A stretch of 64,000 bases of DNA from an uncultured Aquimarina sp. (GTDB lineage Bacteria > Bacteroidota > Bacteroidia > Flavobacteriales > Flavobacteriaceae): positions 186,001 through 250,000 of the forward strand of contig CANNBP010000005.1 of NCBI GenBank assembly GCA_947502885.1, written 5' to 3'. Each line of letters begins with the position of its first letter. Position 1 is the first letter of the stretch. Under the pieces are notes generated by a model. The model was given only the letters and a program-made list of their open reading frames with translations. It ran no database searches and had not been told where the DNA came from. Shown in pieces: positions 36,793 to 46,362 of the stretch. Both the position numbers and the translations under genes were made by a program.

Positions 36793-37284
36793 GTGGCTGT
36801 TCAGCGGTTAGTATTAGATACCATTACCGATGATGATTACGAACTCATTGCCATTCACTGTTCATTGGTTTCATATAGATTAGCTTATCTCCTAAATAAA
36901 AATTTGGGACTAAGACTTTTTAGACAAAAAGAAGATATTAGTTTCGAGCATACAAATTGCATTGCAAATTATCCATTATATCAATATCATGACCATTTTG
37001 AATATAATTCGTATAGTCTTTTTGCTAATAAATTTAAGACTAGTATTGATACTGAAAACAATGCTGAAGGATTATTTGCAACAATCGAAAGTACAGGCAC
37101 CACTACATATTTAGTTCCAGAGTTAAAAAATGTAGATTATTTTTTAAAAATTGAAACCGAAACTTCCAATTTTTCTAGTGGATCTTTACTAAATAATATG
37201 CAAAACACAATATCACAAATAATAACTGCATATACTGTAGATCACAAAAAACTTAAATCTAAGAACAATCTAATATTTGAATAA
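36793..37284 (+). CDS. IPExxxVDY family protein
   Basis: A 163-aa protein with a GTG start at 36793; no better ATG precedes the conserved region. The motif VPELKNVDYFLKI near residue 110 is the variant of the IPExxxVDY signature for which the family is named. It occurs in Bacteroidota between rnc and pyk; its biochemical role is not known. It overlaps pyk by one base, so the two are translationally coupled. Confidence 0.85.
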   Translation: MAVQRLVLDTITDDDYELIAIHCSLVSYRLAYLLNKNLGLRLFRQKEDISFEHTNCIANYPLYQYHDHFEYNSYSLFANKFKTSIDTENNAEGLFATIESTGTTTYLVPELKNVDYFLKIETETSNFSSGSLLNNMQNTISQIITAYTVDHKKLKSKNNLIFE

Positions 37285-38711
37285 TGCCAAATCTTAAAAG
37301 AACCAAAATAGTTGCTACTCTCGGACCCGCGACCACTAGTAAAGAAATTTTAAAAAAAATGTTGGAAGCAGGAGTAAATGTTTTTAGAATAAATTTTTCG
37401 CATGCCGACTATGATGATGTTAAAAAACGCATCAAAACTATAAGGGAATTAAGTACAGAATATGGTCTTAATGCTGCAATACTAGGAGACTTACAAGGTC
37501 CTAAATTACGTGTTGGAGTAATGAAACAGGACATCATTGTAAACGATGGTGATGCTATTAACTTTATCACTGGGAAGCCTTTTGAAGGAACCTCTGAAAG
37601 GGTATACATGAACTATGAAAGTTTTCCGAAAGACGTAAAAGCTGGAGAAAAAATATTGTTAGATGATGGTAAGTTAATTTTTGAAGTTACCTCCTCAAAC
37701 AAAAAGGATACAGTTAAGGCCAAAGTAATACAAGGAGGTCCTTTAAAATCAAAAAAAGGAGTAAACTTACCAAACACAAACATTTCTTTACCCGCTCTAA
37801 CAGAAAAAGACATTAAGGATGCTATTTTTGCATGCGAACAAGGTGTTGATTGGATTGCTTTGTCTTTTGTTAGACACCCAGAAGACCTAATATTATTACA
37901 AGAATTAATAAAAAAGCACAGTGAGCATAAAATTCCGATTATCGCTAAAATTGAAAAACCAGAAGGAGTAGAAAACATTGATAAAATTGTAGCATATTGT
38001 GATGGTTTAATGGTAGCTAGAGGGGATCTAGGTGTAGAGATTCCTGCAGAAGAGGTTCCATTGATTCAGAAAAAACTTGTTCTTAAGGCAAAAACAGCTA
38101 GGATTCCTGTAATTATTGCAACACAAATGATGGAAACCATGATCGATAGCCTTACTCCAACTCGTGCCGAAGTAAATGATGTTGCTAATTCTGTAATGGA
38201 TGGCGCAGATGCTGTGATGCTATCAGGAGAGACATCGGTTGGAAAATACCCTGTACAGGTAATCGAAACTATGTCCAAAGTAATAAGAAGTGTCGAAGAT
38301 TCGTCGCTAATTAATGTTCCTCAAAACCCTCCTCACATTCGAACAAATAGATACATCACAAAGTCTATATGTTATCATGCAGCAACAATGGCTAATGAAA
38401 TTGAAGCCAAAGCAATTTGTACACTTACAAATAGTGGATATACTGCATTTCAAATTTCGGCATGGAGACCAGATGCACATATCTTAGTCTTTACAAGTAA
38501 TCCCAGGATTTTGTCTCAACTCAATTTATTATGGGGAGTAAAAGCATTTTTCTATGACAAATTTGTGAGTACAGACGAAACTGTCGAGGATATTAATAGA
38601 ATCGCTTTAGAAAGAAAATTTGTAGAACAAGGCGATATGTTGATCAACTTAGCTGCAATGCCTATAACAGCAAAAGGAATGGTAAATACACTTAGAGTTT
38701 CTCAAATATAA
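37284..38711 (+). CDS. pyk: pyruvate kinase
   Basis: A 475-aa glycolytic enzyme making pyruvate and ATP. RTKIVATLGPATT at the start, VFRINFSHADY, the GDLQGPKLR loop, the PIIAKIEKPEGVENID substrate site, MVARGDLGVEIPAEEVPL and IIATQMMETMIDSLTPTRAEVNDVANSVMDGADAVMLSGETSVGKYP are all present. The C-terminal regulatory domain is complete but short. It is the last gene of the group. Confidence 0.96.
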   Translation: MPNLKRTKIVATLGPATTSKEILKKMLEAGVNVFRINFSHADYDDVKKRIKTIRELSTEYGLNAAILGDLQGPKLRVGVMKQDIIVNDGDAINFITGKPFEGTSERVYMNYESFPKDVKAGEKILLDDGKLIFEVTSSNKKDTVKAKVIQGGPLKSKKGVNLPNTNISLPALTEKDIKDAIFACEQGVDWIALSFVRHPEDLILLQELIKKHSEHKIPIIAKIEKPEGVENIDKIVAYCDGLMVARGDLGVEIPAEEVPLIQKKLVLKAKTARIPVIIATQMMETMIDSLTPTRAEVNDVANSVMDGADAVMLSGETSVGKYPVQVIETMSKVIRSVEDSSLINVPQNPPHIRTNRYITKSICYHAATMANEIEAKAICTLTNSGYTAFQISAWRPDAHILVFTSNPRILSQLNLLWGVKAFFYDKFVSTDETVEDINRIALERKFVEQGDMLINLAAMPITAKGMVNTLRVSQI

Positions 38712-38730
38712 TAATAGTTAATAATAATAT

Positions 38731-38774
38731 CAATACTCCTTGTTTGATTATGTGTAATCAAACAAGGAGTATTG
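38731..38774. terminator. 20-bp perfect hairpin between convergent genes
   Basis: Bases 38731-38750 pair perfectly with 38755-38774 around the loop TGTG. It lies 20 nt after the pyk stop and about 28 nt after the stop of the convergent lipoprotein. The 3' T-tract is poor, so it may be a bidirectional terminator or mRNA-end stabiliser. Confidence 0.75.
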
Positions 38775-38801
38775 AGTTATATACTCTCTTTATATTATGA
38801 C

Positions 38802-40094
38802 TTAGGGGGTACTTTTTCGAATTAAAATAAGACCTCTTAGTGTATCGCTTATTACTATTATACCACTCTCAAAATAGGGATATACACTCCATACCCCATT
38901 AAAATTAGCATTATTATTTTCAGGATTTGTGTCGAAATAACCTAATTCTCTAATATTCTTATTTTCGATATCTGAGATATCAAGAATTCTAATACCGGCA
39001 CTATAGTTTGATAGATAAAATAAGTTACCTTTTACATACCCGTTATGATCAATGGCAGGCGTAGCTCCTGTATATGTAGTATGTAATTTTGGACTATCTA
39101 AATCCTGAAAATCAAATATTAATGTCCTTGTATTAAAACCAACTCGTTGCTCATCTACTTCGTCACCCAAGATAAAATATTTCTTATCTTCTGTAAACCA
39201 ACCTTGGTGAGTATACCAAACATCAGAATAGCTTATAGTGGATATAGTAATTGGATTATTTTTATCAGTAACATCAGCAATAACAATTTCTTCTTCATTA
39301 CTTCCAATAAGGATTTCTTTTCCAGTATAATCTGCGTCAGGCCCATTATACATAACAACTTGTGCATCATGGGTATAGGGCTTTTTTCCAGTAGATAGAA
39401 ACCCTCCTGCATCTACAGGGTTTTTAGGGTCTTGTATGTTTATAAAAAGAGGTCCTCCTTTATAGGTTCCTCCTCTAGAGGTTCCAACAACATATGCATA
39501 TCCAGAATCTTCATTGATCACAATATTATGAGCACTTCCAAATCCTGTGTATCTGGTATCTGGCGTGAATGTTTGAGGAGGATTCGAGACATCTCTTAAT
39601 CTAGTAAGATCAAAGACCTGCATACCATGACTACTAGCTTCACTAACAATAAACGCATGACTCTTGTATACTTTTATATCTCTCCATGAACTACTTGCTG
39701 TTGCAGTTGGTAATTTACCTAAATAAACAGGGGCCTCAGGTTTTGAAATATCAACAAACGCTGTACCATTTTTTAATCCCATTATAGCATATTCTTTTCC
39801 GGTACTAGGATCAGTCCATCCCCAACTATCATTACCTTCCACACTATCCATAGTTGACAAAGATACTCTTGAGACAAAATCATACCCTTCGCAAGGGTAT
39901 TCACCAGCCATACCATTCTCACAAGCATTAGCAACCACAGGCTCAGGATCATTGTTATCATTATTGGTATCGTCTAGCGGAGGTGTAACTCCTACATCAT
40001 CAGAATCGTCTACAACAGTCGTATCATCATCTTTATTACAACCTATAAAAACAAATAGGAGTAAAAAGAAAAATGGGGTAAGGTAATTTTTCAT
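38802..40094 (-). CDS. choice-of-anchor B family lipoprotein
   Basis: A 430-aa protein. The lipoprotein signal ends FIGC near residue 19, followed by an Asp-rich linker. The rest is a beta-propeller-like LVIVD series: CEGYDFVSRVSL, NDSWGWTDPSTGKEYAIMGLKNGTAFVDISKPEAPVYLG, IVINEDSGYAYVVG, GYVKGNLFYLSNYSAGIRILDIS. This matches the choice-of-anchor B family of secreted proteins with a variable anchor; here the anchor is lipid. Function unknown. Confidence 0.85.
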   Translation of the reverse strand: MKNYLTPFFFLLLFVFIGCNKDDDTTVVDDSDDVGVTPPLDDTNNDNNDPEPVVANACENGMAGEYPCEGYDFVSRVSLSTMDSVEGNDSWGWTDPSTGKEYAIMGLKNGTAFVDISKPEAPVYLGKLPTATASSSWRDIKVYKSHAFIVSEASSHGMQVFDLTRLRDVSNPPQTFTPDTRYTGFGSAHNIVINEDSGYAYVVGTSRGGTYKGGPLFINIQDPKNPVDAGGFLSTGKKPYTHDAQVVMYNGPDADYTGKEILIGSNEEEIVIADVTDKNNPITISTISYSDVWYTHQGWFTEDKKYFILGDEVDEQRVGFNTRTLIFDFQDLDSPKLHTTYTGATPAIDHNGYVKGNLFYLSNYSAGIRILDISDIENKNIRELGYFDTNPENNNANFNGVWSVYPYFESGIIVISDTLRGLILIRKSTP

Positions 40095-40269
40095 AGTGAC
40101 TTACTTTTTTCCCAAATATATGAAATAGAACAGGTTAAAAGAATGATTTTACAGATTAAAGACAATAAATGTTAATAAATCATTAATATTTATTGTCTAT
40201 TTAAAAAGAAATTCTGTTTTATTTCTAAAATATAGCTTCTAAAAATGCATTGTTACTTAAATTTGCAAA

Positions 40270-41316
40270 ATGATTGAAGATAAAAATACACCAAGAACAA
40301 AATTGTCTGAATTAGGTGAATTCGGACTTATCGACCACCTTACAAAGGGTTTTAAAATTAAACACAAAACAACTTTAAAAGGTATTGGAGATGATGCTGC
40401 TGTCTTGGAATTCAAGGAAAAAAAATGTGTCTTAACCACTGATTTGTTAATTGAAGGAGTACATTTTGATTTATCATACGTCCCTCTCAAACATTTGGGT
40501 TATAAATCCGTAATCGTTAATCTATCGGATGTATATGCCATGAATGCAACCGCAACACAGATTACAGTTTCTATCGCAGTATCTAATAGGTTTCCTTTGG
40601 AAGCACTAGAAGAACTTTATAAAGGAATTGAAACTGCTGCGAAGCTATACAACATTGATGTAGTTGGAGGAGACACAACATCTTCGAAAACCGGATTAAT
40701 CATTAGTATAACCGCTGTGGGACATGCCAATGAAGAAGAATTAGTATATAGAAATGGTGCTAAAGAGAATGATCTTTTAGTAGTAACAGGGGATTTAGGC
40801 GCGGCATACTTAGGACTTCAAATTCTTGAAAGAGAAAAAAAGGTATATGAAGTGAACCCAAATTCGCAACCAGATCTTGATCGATATACTTACTTAATAG
40901 AACGTCAACTTAAACCAGAAGCTCGAAAAGATATACCAGAACTTTTAAAAGCTCTAGATGTAAAACCAACAAGTATGATTGATATTAGTGATGGATTATC
41001 ATCAGAAATAATTCATTTATGCTCACAATCAAATGTAGGTGTACATCTGTATGAAGAAAAAATACCATTAGATCCAACGGTTATTTCAACTTGCGAAGAA
41101 TTTAATTTTGATGGTACCACAATTGCTTTAAACGGAGGTGAAGATTATGAATTGTTGTTTACAATAAAACAAGAAGATTATTCAAAGATCAAAGCCAATC
41201 CAAACCTTACAGTTATCGGTCATATGACCGACAAAAAGAGTGGTATGGGACTAATTACAAGAGCTGGCGAAAAAATAGAGCTAAAAGCTCAAGGATGGAA
41301 TCCAATTAAAGAATAA
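40270..41316 (+). CDS. thiL: thiamine-phosphate kinase
   Basis: A 348-aa kinase phosphorylating thiamine monophosphate to the diphosphate. GIGDDAAVL, LTTDLLIEGVHFD, VGGDTTSSK, VTGDLGAAYLGL, SMIDISDGLSSEI and LNGGEDYELLF are the conserved ATP/Mg motifs of the PurM-like fold. It is a single gene; its stop abuts the convergent 89-aa gene. Confidence 0.95.
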   Translation: MIEDKNTPRTKLSELGEFGLIDHLTKGFKIKHKTTLKGIGDDAAVLEFKEKKCVLTTDLLIEGVHFDLSYVPLKHLGYKSVIVNLSDVYAMNATATQITVSIAVSNRFPLEALEELYKGIETAAKLYNIDVVGGDTTSSKTGLIISITAVGHANEEELVYRNGAKENDLLVVTGDLGAAYLGLQILEREKKVYEVNPNSQPDLDRYTYLIERQLKPEARKDIPELLKALDVKPTSMIDISDGLSSEIIHLCSQSNVGVHLYEEKIPLDPTVISTCEEFNFDGTTIALNGGEDYELLFTIKQEDYSKIKANPNLTVIGHMTDKKSGMGLITRAGEKIELKAQGWNPIKE

Positions 41317-41586
41317 TTATGAAGCCGCTTGAAAAGGTCTGTCTTGATTCGTTCTTGCTTGTTTTTTAGCATGAACAGAAGCCAAAGCTTTATTAATTTC
41401 TTTTAATTTAGGTGTCATAACTTCTAGTCGACCTCTACTATTAGTGGTTGCTTGTTCTCCACAATGTGAACATGTATATTCTTTGATATGGTGAGTAACA
41501 TTTTTGGATAAAAGGTAATCGTGACCAAAAAGAGAGCAGTAGATTTTTGAAAAAGAAAAGGCGGGGGTAGGGGTATTTTTTTTCAT
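41317..41586 (-). CDS. small zinc-ribbon-like protein (89 aa)
   Basis: A basic protein with YTCSHCGEQA in the middle; together with CSLFGHDY upstream it could form a treble Cys/His metal site. The C-terminus is Lys/Ala-rich. No named family recognised. The stop lies directly beside the thiL stop (convergent). Confidence 0.6.
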   Translation of the reverse strand: MKKNTPTPAFSFSKIYCSLFGHDYLLSKNVTHHIKEYTCSHCGEQATTNSRGRLEVMTPKLKEINKALASVHAKKQARTNQDRPFQAAS

Positions 41587-41792
41587 TATTTTTTGCGATT
41601 AAAAATTCATAGAAATGGGTTATAGGTTCATTATCAATACAATAATACCATTTTTTTTATTATTAATTGCATTTTTGTAAGAAAATCTTACGTTAAAACA
41701 TTGATTTTTAACTAAAACCTCGCTTTAATTGTGTTTTTCACCCTATAAAGTGGTATTTTATCTATTCTTCTGATTAATTTTATTCTAAAATT

Positions 41793-42572
41793 TTAACATA
41801 AAGATAAAAAGTCAGTAAGGTTTTGGAAATATTCGTCTTTGTTTTCCAAATAAGTCATGTGTCCCCCATCAAAAGTAATAAGATCAATATTACATTCTTT
41901 GGTTTCTTCTAGAATACGCTCATAAGGAAAAACCGGATCTTTATCCCCTGAAAAGAAAATTTTAGGCCCCTTAAAATCAGACAAAACTTGTCTTCGGTCT
42001 TTTCTAACTGCAACACCTTCTAAAGCCGAAATAATTCCCTGTAAAGGTGTTTTTGAAGCTTGATCCTTAATACTACTAATTTCTTTGGCATATTGCATTC
42101 TATTTTCTTCGGCAAAAAGAAAAGAAATTGTCATAGTTGTATATGCATTAGGATTACTTTTTACCAAATCAATAGCCCTTCTTCGATTTTTCTTTCTTTC
42201 CTCACTATCGGCATAAGAGGTAGAATTAAGCATGACTAGCCCAGAAACCAAATTTGGAAAAAGATCAATACAGGCCAAAGCTACATACCCTCCCATAGAA
42301 TGACCAACAAAAACCGTGATCGAAACCTCTAGCCTATCCAAAACTGCCTTAACAGCATATGCCATGTTCTCCATTGTATGTATATAACCTATTGATCCAG
42401 TATCACCATGCCCTAATAGATCAATCGAAATACATCGGTATTCTTTTACAAGATTTTCAACGGTATTTTTCCACATAGATGAACTCTCAAGAAATCCATG
42501 TAGAAAAACTACTGATTTACCTTTTCCAAAGGTGTTATAATTAATTTTAATCCCTTTGTATGTCAAAGTCAT
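41793..42572 (-). CDS. alpha/beta-hydrolase
   Basis: A 259-aa protein. VVFLHGFLESSSMW carries the oxyanion-hole HG. The nucleophile elbow is VGHSMGGYVAL (Ser near 92), the acid lies in FSGDKDPVFP, and the catalytic His is in FDGGHMTYLEN. It fits the MenH/BioH-type esterase group; the substrate cannot be inferred. It is divergent from brnQ with only 37 nt between them. Confidence 0.88.
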   Translation of the reverse strand: MTLTYKGIKINYNTFGKGKSVVFLHGFLESSSMWKNTVENLVKEYRCISIDLLGHGDTGSIGYIHTMENMAYAVKAVLDRLEVSITVFVGHSMGGYVALACIDLFPNLVSGLVMLNSTSYADSEERKKNRRRAIDLVKSNPNAYTTMTISFLFAEENRMQYAKEISSIKDQASKTPLQGIISALEGVAVRKDRRQVLSDFKGPKIFFSGDKDPVFPYERILEETKECNIDLITFDGGHMTYLENKDEYFQNLTDFLSLC

Positions 42573-42609
42573 TTCGAAAGATTATTTTTAACCATATAAA
42601 CATACTTAA

Positions 42610-43878
42610 ATGAGACTTAACAAAGAAACTTTCGTTGCTGGATTTGCACTATTCTCAATGTTTTTTGGAGCCGGAAACCTAATGCTACCACCTCTCTTAG
42701 GTTTCAAAGCTGGTGATGCTTGGTTTATGGTTACCTTGGGCTTTCTTATTTCTGCAGTAATTATTCCCTTACTAGGAATTCTTGCACATGCTAAGTTACA
42801 AGGTACAATGTTTGATTTTGCGAAAAAAGTATCTCCAAAATTTAGTTTTATATATTGTATCATAGTTTATTTAATCTCTATTACTCTACCATCACCAAGA
42901 ACTGCATCTGTAACTCATGAGATGGCAATTCAGCCTTTTTTTGATTCAAATTCATGGTTAACAAGCACTATATATTTTGTATTAGTCCTTTTCTTTGTGT
43001 TAAATCGCTCTAAAATACTTAATGTCTTAGGTAAGTATCTTTCTCCTATAATCTTTATTGTTATTCTTAGTATCATTTGTGTTGGTATTTTTTCTACACA
43101 AACAACCTCTATAGCAACTTCTGTATTTCAAAAACCAATTATTAGTGGTTTGTTAGAAGGCTATCAGACTTTTGATGCTATTGGAGCAGTTGTTGTTGGC
43201 GCTGTCATTATAATTTCTCTTAATCCAAAAAAGGAAAATAGTTTTGAACAAAATCGTGATATCATTATTAAATCAGGAATCATTGCAGGTATTGGCCTTT
43301 TTATTATTTATTCTGGGATGATTTATATTGGGGCATTATTTAATACCCAATTTGACCCAAACATATCTAGAACAAACCTATTATCGGGAATAAGCTTAAA
43401 AACACTAGGAAGTATAGGGCAAACTTTTCTTAGCATATTGGTTGCTTTAGCATGCTTTACAACGGCTGTTGGTATTATTACAGGAACGGCAGATTTTATT
43501 AAAGGATTATATAACAACTCGCAGAAAGCATATCAACTCACAGCAGTTATTGGTTGTATACTAGGTATATTAATGGGTCAATTTGATGTGCACTATATCA
43601 TAAATATTGCAATACCTGCCCTTATGTTTATATACCCCATTACTATTATTTTAATTCTCTTAAATGTACTTCCTGATAAACTAACCTCTTCTTTAGTCTT
43701 TAAAACTGTAGTAATAGTTACTATTCTATTTAGTATCCCTGATTTTTTAGCATCTATTGGAATTAAAGACTACATTGTTCCAATTTTAAATCTTCTTCCG
43801 TTAGGTAATTATAATTTGGCATGGTTACTACCGGCCCTCTTAACATTCATTTTTATTAATCTTTTTTTAAAAAAATAG
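42610..43878 (+). CDS. brnQ: branched-chain amino acid transporter
   Basis: A 422-aa protein with about 12 membrane segments. The N-terminus FVAGFALFSMFFGAGNLMLPP, the segment ITLPSPRTASVTHEMAIQPF and YQTFDAIGAVVVGAVII are conserved in the LIVCS/BrnQ family of cation-coupled Leu/Ile/Val carriers. A stand-alone gene. Confidence 0.9.
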   Translation: MRLNKETFVAGFALFSMFFGAGNLMLPPLLGFKAGDAWFMVTLGFLISAVIIPLLGILAHAKLQGTMFDFAKKVSPKFSFIYCIIVYLISITLPSPRTASVTHEMAIQPFFDSNSWLTSTIYFVLVLFFVLNRSKILNVLGKYLSPIIFIVILSIICVGIFSTQTTSIATSVFQKPIISGLLEGYQTFDAIGAVVVGAVIIISLNPKKENSFEQNRDIIIKSGIIAGIGLFIIYSGMIYIGALFNTQFDPNISRTNLLSGISLKTLGSIGQTFLSILVALACFTTAVGIITGTADFIKGLYNNSQKAYQLTAVIGCILGILMGQFDVHYIINIAIPALMFIYPITIILILLNVLPDKLTSSLVFKTVVIVTILFSIPDFLASIGIKDYIVPILNLLPLGNYNLAWLLPALLTFIFINLFLKK

Positions 43879-44058
43879 CTTAGCAAAACAATTGATTCGC
43901 CTTCCTTTATTTTGAATATTAGTTTTTTACTACTTTCGCAATCCTAATCAATTTTTGCTTGATAAATTACACTTAACCCGTTTATAATATAAGGAGAAAC
44001 ACCCCTCTTTGTATCATTACTCAGTTTGTAATTTTGGAAGCATTTTAAATCACATTAA

Positions 44059-45399
44059 ATGAAAAAAACTATTACTCTATTATTTTTTATTACCCTTCTA
44101 TATTCATGTAACAATGATGACTATACTCCTATAGAATCAAATTTGGATGTAGATTTAAAAAATCTTTTAATTAATACTTCTGAAGGAAAAGGGATCCCTT
44201 CATTTATATTACCACAAAGTGATGATTATCAAAATATCCCTCAAGATCCACTAAACCCAATTACAAAAGAGAAAGTCGAGTTAGGAAAATTATTACTTCA
44301 TGAAACAGCTTTTGGAAATAGCCCAAAAATAAAAGAAATGAAAGCTACTTATTCTTGCGCATCATGCCATCATGCGGCTGCAGGATTCAGCTCTGGAGTT
44401 AGACAAGGTATAGGAGAATGTGGTATTGGATTTGGAATACATGGTGATGGGCGAATACTTAATGAAAATGTTCCTATAGATTCTGTAGACATTCAACCAT
44501 TAAGAACACCAACTATTTTAAATGTTGCATATCAAGATGTCATGCTCTGGAATGGTCAATTTGGAGGTACAGGAACCAATGCAGGTACAGAGTCTCAATG
44601 GGAAGAAATCCAAGAAAATTTCTTAGGATTTGAAGGTGTAGAAGTTCAAGCAATTAAAGGACAAAAGGTGCATAGACTCTCTATCGATGAAGATTTTCTA
44701 CAAGAGTTAGGGTATAAAGAATTATTTGACCGGGCTTTTCCTAGTATCAGCAAAGATCAACGATATACCAAAAAAAACGCAGGATTAGCCATGGCTGCTT
44801 ATGAAAGAACCTTACTCGCAAATCAATCTCCTTGGCAAGAATGGTTAAAAGGTAACTCTGATGCCATGACAACTAATGAGAAAAAGGGTGCGATTACTTT
44901 TTTTGGAAAAGGAAAATGTTATGAATGTCATACTGGACCTGCATTAAATGATAAGAACTTTTATGCTTTTGGAATGGGAGATTTTGACAATTCACAAAAC
45001 GCACTGATTCTATCTGATGTGGATATGGATAAAATAAAAAAAGGCCGAGGTGGGTTTACAAATAATGAAAAAGACAATTATAAATTTAAAACTCCAACAC
45101 TTTACAACATTGTTGACAACCCTTTTTATGGGCATGGTGGAACATTTGTTTCTGTAAAAGAAGTTATCGAATATAAAAATAAAGGAATTCCTCAATCCAC
45201 CGAAGTGACAAAAGAAAAATTAGCTCCTCAATTTGGTGCAATTTATCTTGACGATGAAGAAATCAATAATCTAACTACTTTTATCGAAGTTAGCCTACGC
45301 GATACAAATCTTAATAGGTACACTCCTAAAAATTTAAAATCAGGAAACTGTTTCCCCAATAATGATTCTCAATCTCAAAATGATCTGGATTGTAATTAA
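44059..45399 (+). CDS. di-heme cytochrome c peroxidase-family lipoprotein
   Basis: A 446-aa protein. The lipoprotein signal ends YSC, followed by NNDDY. Two heme c motifs are present: C100-A-S-C-H104 and C287-Y-E-C-H291, with the spacing of the CcpA/MauG family. TPTILNVAYQ and TPTLYNIVDNPFYGHGG are conserved helices around the hemes. It should reduce peroxide or oxidise a partner at the membrane surface. Single gene. Confidence 0.9.
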   Translation: MKKTITLLFFITLLYSCNNDDYTPIESNLDVDLKNLLINTSEGKGIPSFILPQSDDYQNIPQDPLNPITKEKVELGKLLLHETAFGNSPKIKEMKATYSCASCHHAAAGFSSGVRQGIGECGIGFGIHGDGRILNENVPIDSVDIQPLRTPTILNVAYQDVMLWNGQFGGTGTNAGTESQWEEIQENFLGFEGVEVQAIKGQKVHRLSIDEDFLQELGYKELFDRAFPSISKDQRYTKKNAGLAMAAYERTLLANQSPWQEWLKGNSDAMTTNEKKGAITFFGKGKCYECHTGPALNDKNFYAFGMGDFDNSQNALILSDVDMDKIKKGRGGFTNNEKDNYKFKTPTLYNIVDNPFYGHGGTFVSVKEVIEYKNKGIPQSTEVTKEKLAPQFGAIYLDDEEINNLTTFIEVSLRDTNLNRYTPKNLKSGNCFPNNDSQSQNDLDCN

Positions 45400-45430
45400 A
45401 TAAAAAAGTGAATTCTTAATCATCTAATTT

Positions 45431-45482
45431 TTATCATATCGAGTAGGTATAGGTATGCTATCTTTTTCTACTTGATATGATA
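45431..45482. terminator. long-stem hairpin between convergent genes
   Basis: TATCATATCGAGTAG (45432-45446) pairs with CTACTTGATATGATA (45468-45482) with one G-U step and a 21-nt loop. It lies between the peroxidase stop and the VOC protein stop and probably ends both transcripts. Confidence 0.6.
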
Positions 45483-45551
45483 TCTCATACCATTAGGAAA
45501 CTAAAATCTATCAACCCATTAGTTAGTCTAAATACAATTAAAAAAACACAT

Positions 45552-45935
45552 TTAATTTAAAGTAGCAATCCACCATATATTACCAAATGGATCCTGAAAA
45601 CCAGCTCCTCTTGCACCATAATCCTCCTCCATTGGTTCCATTAGGGATTTAGCACCAGCATCGAGGGCATCATAATATGTCTTATCGGTATCTTTTACAT
45701 ATACATACATTGATCCATAATGAGCAGGGTATTGTTCTGTAGCCTCGGCTAGAAGTATGGTACTTTCACCTATTTTTAATTCTGAATGCTGTATCTTATG
45801 ATCATTATTCATATTTCTGATCATTTCTTCTGCTTGAAAAATTTGTCTCACAAAATCAATAAAATCTTCAGCTTTTTCAACTATGATATAGGGCATTGCT
45901 TGTTGATGACCGGCGGTTATTTTCATTCGTTGCAT
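45552..45935 (-). CDS. VOC/glyoxalase-like (PhnB type) protein
   Basis: A 127-aa protein with the start at the ATG at 45935. The open frame runs to 46031, but that would place the N-terminus in the terminator hairpin at 46018-46047 and adds an unlikely hydrophobic extension. MPYIIVEKAEDFIDFVRQIFQAEE, STILLAEATEQYPAHYGSMYVYVKD and GFQDPFGNIWWIATL are typical of PhnB-type vicinal-oxygen-chelate proteins. Substrate unknown. Confidence 0.85.
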   Translation of the reverse strand: MQRMKITAGHQQAMPYIIVEKAEDFIDFVRQIFQAEEMIRNMNNDHKIQHSELKIGESTILLAEATEQYPAHYGSMYVYVKDTDKTYYDALDAGAKSLMEPMEEDYGARGAGFQDPFGNIWWIATLN

Positions 45936-46017
45936 AGTGTAGGTGGTTTTTACTATGAACGAAATATGTTTGTGAATTATTCTACAAGGTGTAAAAAATA
46001 ATACTATCCAATTAAAA

Positions 46018-46047
46018 AACCATCTGATCACTTGTGATCAGATGGTT
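46018..46047 (-). terminator. intrinsic terminator after the 55-aa peptide gene
   Basis: A 14-bp perfect stem (AACCATCTGATCAC / GTGATCAGATGGTT) with a 2-nt loop. On the minus strand it is followed by TTTTTT. It lies 25 nt after the stop of the small peptide. Confidence 0.88.
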
Positions 46048-46071
46048 TACTTTTATTTTAGAAACCTCCTA

Positions 46072-46239
46072 TTAATTATGTTGAGTTTCTTGACAAGATC
46101 CACCGGTACCGTCACCATTTTTAGATTGCTCTCCAGCATTACCTGGCACCCCTCCTCCTATTACTTTTTCAGGATTATTCAATTTTGAAATTTGCAACTT
46201 TGAGATTTTCAATTTTATTCCCTCTTTCTCTTTTTTCAT
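46072..46239 (-). CDS. lanthipeptide-like RiPP precursor (55 aa)
   Basis: A 55-residue frame with its own promoter and terminator. The leader (residues 1-27) has the Bacteroidota class I lanthipeptide style: Lys-rich, with spaced hydrophobic positions in IKLKISKLQISKLNN, then PEKVIGGG. After Gly28-30 the putative core is hydrophilic with Gly, Asn, Ser/Thr and one Cys (GTGGSCQETQHN). No LanB/LanC homologue lies in the window. It sits at the edge of the NHLM locus, so the C39 exporter at 52763 might process it. The assignment rests on leader pattern only. Confidence 0.6.
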   Translation of the reverse strand: MKKEKEGIKLKISKLQISKLNNPEKVIGGGVPGNAGEQSKNGDGTGGSCQETQHN

Positions 46240-46270
46240 TATAATAAATTTAATAGATCAAACATTGGGT

Positions 46271-46278
46271 CAAATATA
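46271..46278 (-). promoter_or_regulatory. -7 box of the 55-aa peptide gene
   Basis: On the minus strand TATATTTG fits TAnnTTTG exactly, 32 nt upstream of the ATG at 46239. Further upstream (46315-46334) lies a copy of the AAATTTATAAATTTCAACAT motif shared with the AraC gene promoter. Confidence 0.5.
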
Positions 46279-46314
46279 ATTACTACCAAAGTATTCTATA
46301 AACTTTATATACTA

Positions 46315-46334
46315 AAATTTATAAATTTCAACAT
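46315..46334. repeat. shared 20-nt motif, copy 1
   Basis: AAATTTATAAATTTCAACAT, differing at one base from the copy at 48351-48370. It lies upstream of the 55-aa peptide promoter and just after the stop of the TPR-AraC gene. Candidate regulator site. Confidence 0.5.
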
Positions 46335-46362
46335 CTCTTAATCAACGTAAATACATTGATTA

